A stretch of DNA of 10,429 nt from Phycisphaerae bacterium. GTDB taxonomy: Bacteria; Planctomycetota; Phycisphaerae; Sedimentisphaerales; SG8-4. Where the stretch lies: positions 1-10,429 of the forward strand of contig JAUXAH010000046.1 in the NCBI GenBank assembly GCA_030614945.1, given 5' to 3'. Positions within the stretch are counted from its first letter, which is position 1. Every line of letters begins with the position of its first letter. Of the stretch, positions 6,633 to 10,429 are shown piece after piece. The notes under the pieces were generated by a model. The model was not told the origin of the DNA. It saw only the letters and a program-made list of their open reading frames with translations, and made no database searches. A program made the translations under genes and the position numbers.

Positions 6633-7887
6633 TAGTCGAAATCGGCTCAAGGGTTAATATCAGGGTTTCAATTCTGTGCTTTTGCACGCGTTCGACGGTG
6701 AATTTCAAATTTTTCAAATATGCGGTATCGCCGCTTTTGGGTATTTTGCCGAGAAGGGCGGTTACCAGGCCGCCGACCGTGGATAGTCGGGTCTCTGCCG
6801 GGTCGATGCTGAACGCCTCAGCCCAGTCGTGAATGGCCAGATTTCCTGCCAGCCGATATTCCATTGGGCCTATCTGTTCGATGGGTTCGATTCCGCCTGT
6901 AATTTCAATGGGCCCCAACAGCTCTTCGGCAATATCCTCCAGACGGACCGAACCTGCAATGCCGCCATATTCATCCACGACTATGGCCATGTCGGTACCA
7001 GTCTTGCGAAAAAATTCCAGCAGAGATTCCGCTGTCTTTTGTTCCGGGACAAAATGGACTTGCTGAACAATCTTATCCAGTGACATCGTGGGTTCAAGCA
7101 ACAACTGCCGCAGGTGGACCAGGCCGACTATATTATCTATTGTTCGCACATAAACAGGCAGCTTTGTCAGGTGATGTTTTTCCATTTTCTCGCGAGCTGT
7201 TTGCGGAGAGTCTGTAACGGCACAGGCAATCATATCCACCCGTGGTCGCATAACGTGGCGGACCTTGAGAAAGCCAAGCTCGATAATCTCTGTCAGGAGC
7301 TTATTTTCGTCGGCGGTGATTAGTCCGCGTTTCCGCACCTGTTCAATCAGCGATTTGAATTCGTCCGTCGTTATTGGTTTAGCAGGCTGCGGCGGTCCCA
7401 AAACCAGACGGAGGACCGGCTCTACTATTAAAAACCGGAAGACAGACACAATAGGTGTAAAAACCTGCAGACATAAAAAGAGCGGCACAGCGGCGGTGAC
7501 ACTGACGGATTTCGAATTTGCATAGGCCAGCAATTTGGGCAGTATTTCGCCGAAGAGCACCAGCACAGCAAAGGTAATGCACGCGGTAATCGCCGCGGCG
7601 GTCAGGCCAATCTGCTGTCCGACTCTCACCGTAAGAACGCTGGCGACAGCATAAAAGAGAACGTTAACTGTCATATTTCCAAACAAGAGACAACTGAGCA
7701 ATTGCCCTGGCTTGTTCAGCAGTTTCCCCGCCAGGTTTTGCAGTTTATGTTTGGATTTTTGCAGTAAGTCGGTTTGCCTGCGTGAGAGATTGAAAAAGGC
7801 GGTTTCGGCTCCTGAAAAAAAGGCAGAACCGACGAGCAGCAGCAACATCACAACGATATGCCCAATATTTTGGTAGACCTGAGCCAC
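6622..7887 (-). CDS. HlyC/CorC-family CNNM-CBS-CorC_HlyC membrane protein (first of tandem pair)
   Basis: A 421-residue protein with the full family architecture. The CNNM (DUF21) membrane domain covers residues 1-165, with SAFFSGAETAFF (21-32) and GEILPK (113-118). The CBS pair spans about 205-325, with VMRPRVDM (212-219) and VVDEYGGIAG (303-312). A C-terminal CorC_HlyC domain covers about 335-415, including TVGGLV. Such proteins are linked to Mg2+ and Co2+ efflux; the old hemolysin label is not meaningful. The start is GTG at 7885-7887, with only a weak AGGT 11 bases upstream; ATG at codon 14 would cut into the first helix. The next gene begins inside its end, so the two are a coupled paralogous pair and could form a heteromer, since CNNM domains dimerise. 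Confidence 0.9.
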   Translation of the reverse strand: MAQVYQNIGHIVVMLLLLVGSAFFSGAETAFFNLSRRQTDLLQKSKHKLQNLAGKLLNKPGQLLSCLLFGNMTVNVLFYAVASVLTVRVGQQIGLTAAAITACITFAVLVLFGEILPKLLAYANSKSVSVTAAVPLFLCLQVFTPIVSVFRFLIVEPVLRLVLGPPQPAKPITTDEFKSLIEQVRKRGLITADENKLLTEIIELGFLKVRHVMRPRVDMIACAVTDSPQTAREKMEKHHLTKLPVYVRTIDNIVGLVHLRQLLLEPTMSLDKIVQQVHFVPEQKTAESLLEFFRKTGTDMAIVVDEYGGIAGSVRLEDIAEELLGPIEITGGIEPIEQIGPMEYRLAGNLAIHDWAEAFSIDPAETRLSTVGGLVTALLGKIPKSGDTAYLKNLKFTVERVQKHRIETLILTLEPISTNEQ

Positions 7888-7937
7888 TATCAGCTATTAC
7901 CTGATTAACTCGCTTACACTTGTTCTTGCACAGTTAC

Positions 7938-8038
7938 GAGATTGCTTCGTCGCCCCGCACCAATTGAGCTTAGGCTCACCCCGCCCTTCCGAAGGGCTGG
8001 GCTCACGCCTAATTGGTGCGGGGCTCCTCGCAATGACA
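7938..8038. repeat. GAGATTGCTTCG...CTCGCAATGACA repeat interrupted by a 71-bp palindromic insert
   Basis: The outer halves (7938-7952 and 8024-8038) join into a repeat like that at 5517-5547. The intervening 71 bases (7953-8023) have perfect 13-bp inverted ends, CCCCGCACCAATT and AATTGGTGCGGGG, and an inner near-palindrome around GCCCTTCCGAAGGGC. This looks like a small palindromic element inserted into an older repeat. Confidence 0.7.
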
Positions 8039-8054
8039 TACAGACGCACAGGAC

Positions 8055-8116
8055 GTCATTGCGAGCGAGGCCCTTCGATTACACTCAGGGTAAACTCCGC
8101 CGAACATGGCAATCTC
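8055..8116. repeat. Inverted copy of the same repeat interrupted by a CCCTTCGATTACACTCAGGG insert
   Basis: GTCATTGCGAGCGAGG (8055-8070) and TGGCAATCTC (8107-8116) are the two ends of the repeat in the opposite direction to 7938-8038. The 36 bases between contain CCCTTCGATTACACTCAGGG, a different dispersed family with CCCT/AGGG ends. The two copies are 16 bases apart, so CTCGCAATGAC and GTCATTGCGAG can also pair with each other. Together they occupy most of the gap 7888-8153, which holds no supported gene. Confidence 0.65.
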
Positions 8117-8153
8117 AATTTCAAATGATCGTGCAAATATTATTGCATTTGAC

Positions 8154-8930
8154 TTAGGGTTTGGGTAGCGTTATTTTGAACGTACTTCCCCTGGCGGGTC
8201 TGGATTCGACCGAAACGCTGCCATCGTGTGTATCTATTATTTTTTTGCAAAAGGCAAGACCAAGTCCGGAGCCTGAATATTGAGATGGCGAATTTTTATC
8301 CGTTTTCGTGGTGAAAAACGATTCGAAGATATTTTCTAAATCGGCGGCTTCAATTCCATCGCCGGTGTCGGTAACTTCTATCACAACTGCATCGGGCCTC
8401 TCCGCGGCTTTGATGGTTAGAGTACCGCCGCGCGGCAGCATCGCATCGCGGGCGTTAAGAATCAAATTCATTAGAACCTGTTGAATTTGAACGGGCACGG
8501 CCCAGACCGTCAAATCCTCGGGAATCCTAATTTCTACGGTTATCCCGTCCTTTGCAAAATCCCGGCAAAGACAGGTAAAAATCTCTTCAACCAGGCCAAT
8601 TAGCAGGGCATTCTTCTTTCCCTGCGTCCGGCCATTTGCCATTGCGAGCATACTTTCCATAATTTTCGAGGCGCGGTTACAATTTCGCACCGCCTTGTGA
8701 AGGGCTTTTTCAATCAGCAGCTTGTCGTCGGGGTTGTTTAGCGCAAGAGCGGCGTAACTGGCCAGTGGTGTAAGCAAATTGTTGATTTCGTGGGCTATCA
8801 TGTGGGTAGCCGTGCCGATATTGGCAAGGGCCTGGAGCTGCGTAATCCGGGATTGTAAGGTATTATTTGCCTCTTGCTGATTTGCCAGAAGTTTGTGCAA
8901 AGAAAGACGTTTTTCGATAATACTTGTCAA
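8154..8930 (-). CDS. Soluble sensor histidine kinase (HisKA-HATPase_c)
   Basis: A 258-residue two-component kinase that autophosphorylates on histidine and passes the phosphate to a response regulator. A short coiled coil (about 1-35) leads into the H-box HMIAHEINNLLTPL with H47 as phosphoacceptor. The ATP-binding domain has the N-box NLILNARDA (155-163), G1 DTGDGI (188-193), an F-box FESFFTTK (202-209) and G2 GSGLGLAFCKK (220-230), all intact. No transmembrane helix or sensor domain is present, so it must be a cytoplasmic transmitter taking its signal from elsewhere. The start is TTG at 8928-8930, supported by AGGAG seven bases upstream (+ strand 8938-8942). It is divergent from the 90-residue gene and lies upstream of the CNNM pair, 266 bases away. 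A receiver protein at 9999 is a candidate partner. Confidence 0.9.
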   Translation of the reverse strand: MTSIIEKRLSLHKLLANQQEANNTLQSRITQLQALANIGTATHMIAHEINNLLTPLASYAALALNNPDDKLLIEKALHKAVRNCNRASKIMESMLAMANGRTQGKKNALLIGLVEEIFTCLCRDFAKDGITVEIRIPEDLTVWAVPVQIQQVLMNLILNARDAMLPRGGTLTIKAAERPDAVVIEVTDTGDGIEAADLENIFESFFTTKTDKNSPSQYSGSGLGLAFCKKIIDTHDGSVSVESRPARGSTFKITLPKP

Positions 8931-8977
8931 CTGCCTGCTCCTGCTATAAAATTCGGTCTTGAGTCCTGAGTCTTAAC

Positions 8978-9005
8978 ATTATCTACCGGAAATTTTGGCT
9001 TACAA
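8978..9005 (-). promoter_or_regulatory. Candidate promoter of the histidine kinase gene
   Basis: Read on the minus strand, TTGTAA (9000-9005) and GATAAT (8978-8983) are 16 bases apart and match sigma-70 boxes at 4/6 and 5/6. The transcript would start near 8971, at a CTTGAGTC/CTGAGTC duplicated motif (8958-8972). The remaining part of the divergent gap (9006-9071) holds three CGATA motifs (9045, 9054, 9066); I saw no convincing promoter there for the + strand genes. Confidence 0.3.
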
Positions 9006-9071
9006 GTATCTATATCGACTTTTAACGTGTTTTTTCTTGAACTGCGATATACACGATACGCACTACGATAA

Positions 9072-9344
9072 ATGAATGAGCAGAGGATTTTAGAAGAACT
9101 TATAGCACTGCTGGAAGCAAACAGCGTTACAATCCGCGCCGAATCGCTTGGCGGAAGCGGTGGGGGGCTGTGTACCATAAAAGGCGAGCCGATTTTCTTT
9201 GTGGATACACAAGCTCCATCGGCTGAAGTAGCGGCGCTTTGTGCCGGGGCGGTGCCGCAAGTGGTGGACATTGAGAAGCTCTATATCAGGCCGGAAGTCC
9301 GCCAGTTTATTGAAAGGTATAGTGGTACCAAAAGGAGTAGTTAA
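9072..9344 (+). CDS. 90-residue conserved-looking protein of unknown function
   Basis: I do not recognise a named family. The protein has an N-terminal amphipathic helix (MNEQRILEELIALLEAN), a glycine loop GGSGGG at 27-32, a strand FFVDTQA (42-48), a helical part (51-60) and the end YIRPEVRQFIERY (71-83). It looks like a compact, soluble alpha/beta fold; there is no signal peptide or membrane segment. From memory, similar short proteins with LGGSGGGLC and FFVD motifs occur in planctomycetes and other bacteria, but I cannot name one. The ATG at 9072 has no clear ribosome binding site. Its stop is one base before the start of the DJ-1/PfpI gene, whose ribosome binding site lies inside this gene, so the two are almost certainly co-translated. 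Confidence 0.75.
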   Translation: MNEQRILEELIALLEANSVTIRAESLGGSGGGLCTIKGEPIFFVDTQAPSAEVAALCAGAVPQVVDIEKLYIRPEVRQFIERYSGTKRSS

Positions 9345-9345
9345 A

Positions 9346-9888
9346 ATGGCAGCGAAAAAGATAGCCATAATGGTCGACGAAATGTATCAGGTTCTTGAGG
9401 TCTGGTATCCTTACTATCGATTCTGTGAAGCTGGCTTCGAGGTTAATTTCGTTGCAGCCGAGGCAAAAAAAGAATATCATTCAAAAGAAGGCTACCCCTG
9501 CGTCTCAGACGTTTCAGCCAGACAGGCCGGCGCCGGTGATTACGATTGTATGATTGTGCCAGGGGGGTTCGCTCCGGATTTTATGCGAAGAAGCGCTGAT
9601 GTCATAAAGTTTGCGAACGATATGATAAATGCGGGCAAGGTCATAGCAGCTATCTGTCACGGCGGATGGCTGTTGTGCAGCACGAAGGTCTATAAGGGCA
9701 GGAAAGCGACCTGTTTTATGGCAATTAAAGACGACATTAGAAACGCCGGGGCCGAGTATGTGGATGCCGAATGTGTTGTGGACGGCAATTTGATTACATC
9801 ACGCAAGCCGGACGATTTGCCCGCCTTTTGCACGGCAATCTTACAAAAATTAACCGCGGAGAACGCCGAGAGCGCAGAGGAAAAATAA
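9346..9888 (+). CDS. DJ-1/PfpI-family protein with a repeat-derived C-terminal tail
   Basis: A 180-residue protein of the DJ-1/PfpI superfamily, which includes glyoxalases, deglycase-like enzymes, chaperones and peptidases; the specific activity is not predictable. The nucleophile elbow AAICHGGWLL gives C104 with H105 next to it. The conserved acidic residue near the cysteine is probably E18 in LEVWYPYYR. The flavodoxin-like core is complete (KKIAIMVDE, YDCMIVPGG, KVIAAICHG, DGNLITSRKPDD). The start is ATG at 9346 because AAGGAG (9332-9337) stands 8 bases upstream and the family N-terminus begins there; the frame is open further upstream (ATG at 9241) but inside the previous gene. The last 11 residues (TAENAESAEEK, 170-180) and the stop are encoded by a dispersed repeat and lie beyond the family fold. 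Confidence 0.9.
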   Translation: MAAKKIAIMVDEMYQVLEVWYPYYRFCEAGFEVNFVAAEAKKEYHSKEGYPCVSDVSARQAGAGDYDCMIVPGGFAPDFMRRSADVIKFANDMINAGKVIAAICHGGWLLCSTKVYKGRKATCFMAIKDDIRNAGAEYVDAECVVDGNLITSRKPDDLPAFCTAILQKLTAENAESAEEK

Positions 9889-9972
9889 GAATAAAAGGAA
9901 AAGAAGATGGATTCCTGCTTCCGCAGGAATGACAATATTAAAAATCTCTGCGGGCTTTGCGACCTCTGCGGT
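9853..9972. repeat. Foldback repeat ACCGCGGAG...CTCTGCGGT carrying a nested hairpin repeat
   Basis: The left arm (9853-9879) and the right arm (9946-9972) are 27-base inverted repeats matching at 20 of 27 positions by my hand alignment. Both belong to the CGCAGAG family. Between them a separate hairpin, ATTCCTGC (9911-9918) with GCAGGAAT (9923-9930), followed by GACA, is the GGATTCCTGC-type dispersed repeat. The left arm is translated as the tail of the DJ-1/PfpI protein, and the right arm ends 26 bases before the response regulator start. Confidence 0.7.
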
Positions 9973-9998
9973 AAAAATAAAATAGGAGCATTTTTCTT

Positions 9999-10429
9999 AT
10001 GAACCGAATTAAGGCCGAAAAAGAACAAGACAAAACGCCTGTGGTGCTGGTTGTTGATGACAATCAGCAGAATCTTGAACTCCTGCAGGCCTATCTTGAG
10101 GATTTGGACTGTGAGACGGTCCCCGCACGCGATGGGGTGGAGGCCCTGGAAATTGTAGGTAAAAAATTACCTGATTTGGTTTTGCTGGATGTGATGATGC
10201 CTAAAATGAGCGGCTTTGAGGTTTGCAAGAGAATAAAAAACGACCCTAAAACCAGCGACATTCCCATAATAATGGTAACCGCACTTAATGAATTTGGCGA
10301 CATTGAACGTGGTATTGATTCGGGCACAGACGATTTTATTAGTAAGCCGGTGAACAAGCTCGAGCTTACAACACGAGTTAAAACAATGCTGAAATTAAAG
10401 CACTTAAGCGACAAGCTCGAGCGCACATT
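9999..10429 (+). CDS. Response regulator, receiver domain (3' partial)
   Basis: The frame stays open to the window edge, giving 143 residues. It is a CheY-like receiver: acidic pocket D20/D21 in LVVDDN, phosphoacceptor D64 in LLDVMMP, T94 in MVTAL and K116 in FISKPVN. All key residues are present, so it should be phosphorylated by a histidine kinase. The segment RGIDSGTDDFISKPVN followed by the charged helix LKLKHLSDKLER resembles regulators of the PleD or HD-GYP type, where an output domain follows a linker; the output lies outside the window. AGGAG (9984-9988) stands 10 bases before the ATG. The kinase at 8154-8930, on the opposite strand about 1 kb away, is a possible partner. Confidence 0.9.
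   Translation, partial: MNRIKAEKEQDKTPVVLVVDDNQQNLELLQAYLEDLDCETVPARDGVEALEIVGKKLPDLVLLDVMMPKMSGFEVCKRIKNDPKTSDIPIIMVTALNEFGDIERGIDSGTDDFISKPVNKLELTTRVKTMLKLKHLSDKLERT

Noticed and set aside
6633..6650. TTG start for the second CNNM gene
   Set aside because: There is no ribosome binding site advantage over the ATG at 6632, and the ATG gives a typical family N-terminus and short overlap.
7942..8157. Open frame of 71 codons on the + strand
   Set aside because: It is made almost entirely of the two interrupted dispersed repeats and has no protein-like character or ribosome binding site.
9241..9345. Upstream start for the DJ-1/PfpI gene at 9241
   Set aside because: It would overlap the 90-residue gene by about 100 bases in another frame; the ATG at 9346 has a good ribosome binding site and fits the family N-terminus.
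9346..9888. Loss of the conserved catalytic glutamate in the DJ-1/PfpI protein (Q15)
   Set aside because: Aligning on the WYP/IYP proline shows that the conserved glutamate is E18 and is present; position 15 is more variable.
1..10429. Defence, toxin-antitoxin or prophage system
   Set aside because: All the well-supported genes belong to housekeeping, membrane, signalling or unknown families, and no nuclease, integrase or toxin motif was seen.

Overview
The window looks like a chromosomal piece of an uncultured Planctomycetota-type bacterium, possibly Phycisphaerae. This is an inference from the gene style and above all from the intergenic DNA. All the gaps longer than about 100 bases carry short repeat motifs that I recognise from memory as common in planctomycete and other environmental genomes. 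No taxonomic marker gene is present, so the assignment is tentative.

Layout. On the + strand the window opens with the last 60 codons of a RodA/FtsW-family SEDS glycosyltransferase, followed by murJ (lipid II flippase); both act in peptidoglycan synthesis. About 580 bases of repeat mosaic follow, then a well-formed promoter and a gene for a membrane-anchored coiled-coil/TPR protein. A run of minus-strand genes converges on it. In transcription order these are a soluble sensor histidine kinase (from 8930), two tandem CNNM/CBS (HlyC/CorC-type) membrane proteins that overlap by a few bases, and a GT-C/ArnT-like membrane glycosyltransferase (ending at 3906). Divergent from the kinase, on the + strand, come a 90-residue protein of unknown function, a DJ-1/PfpI-family protein one base downstream, and a response regulator whose receiver domain runs off the right edge.

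How the genes fit together. RodA and MurJ are a cell-wall pair. The two CNNM proteins are a likely ion-export pair. The kinase has no sensory or membrane domain of its own, and a receiver protein lies about 1 kb away on the other strand, so the two could be partners, but this is not shown. The 90-residue protein and the PfpI-like protein are almost certainly co-translated.

The most unusual feature is the intergenic DNA. It is a mosaic of at least eight families of small, often palindromic repeats. In several places one repeat sits inside another (1909-1957, 7938-8038, 8055-8116, 9853-9972). Others reach into genes: the DJ-1/PfpI protein takes its last 11 residues and stop codon from a repeat, the murJ stop lies in one, and a perfect hairpin sits where the ribosome binding site of the glycosyltransferase should be. 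No CRISPR array, tRNA, rRNA, transposase or defence system was seen.
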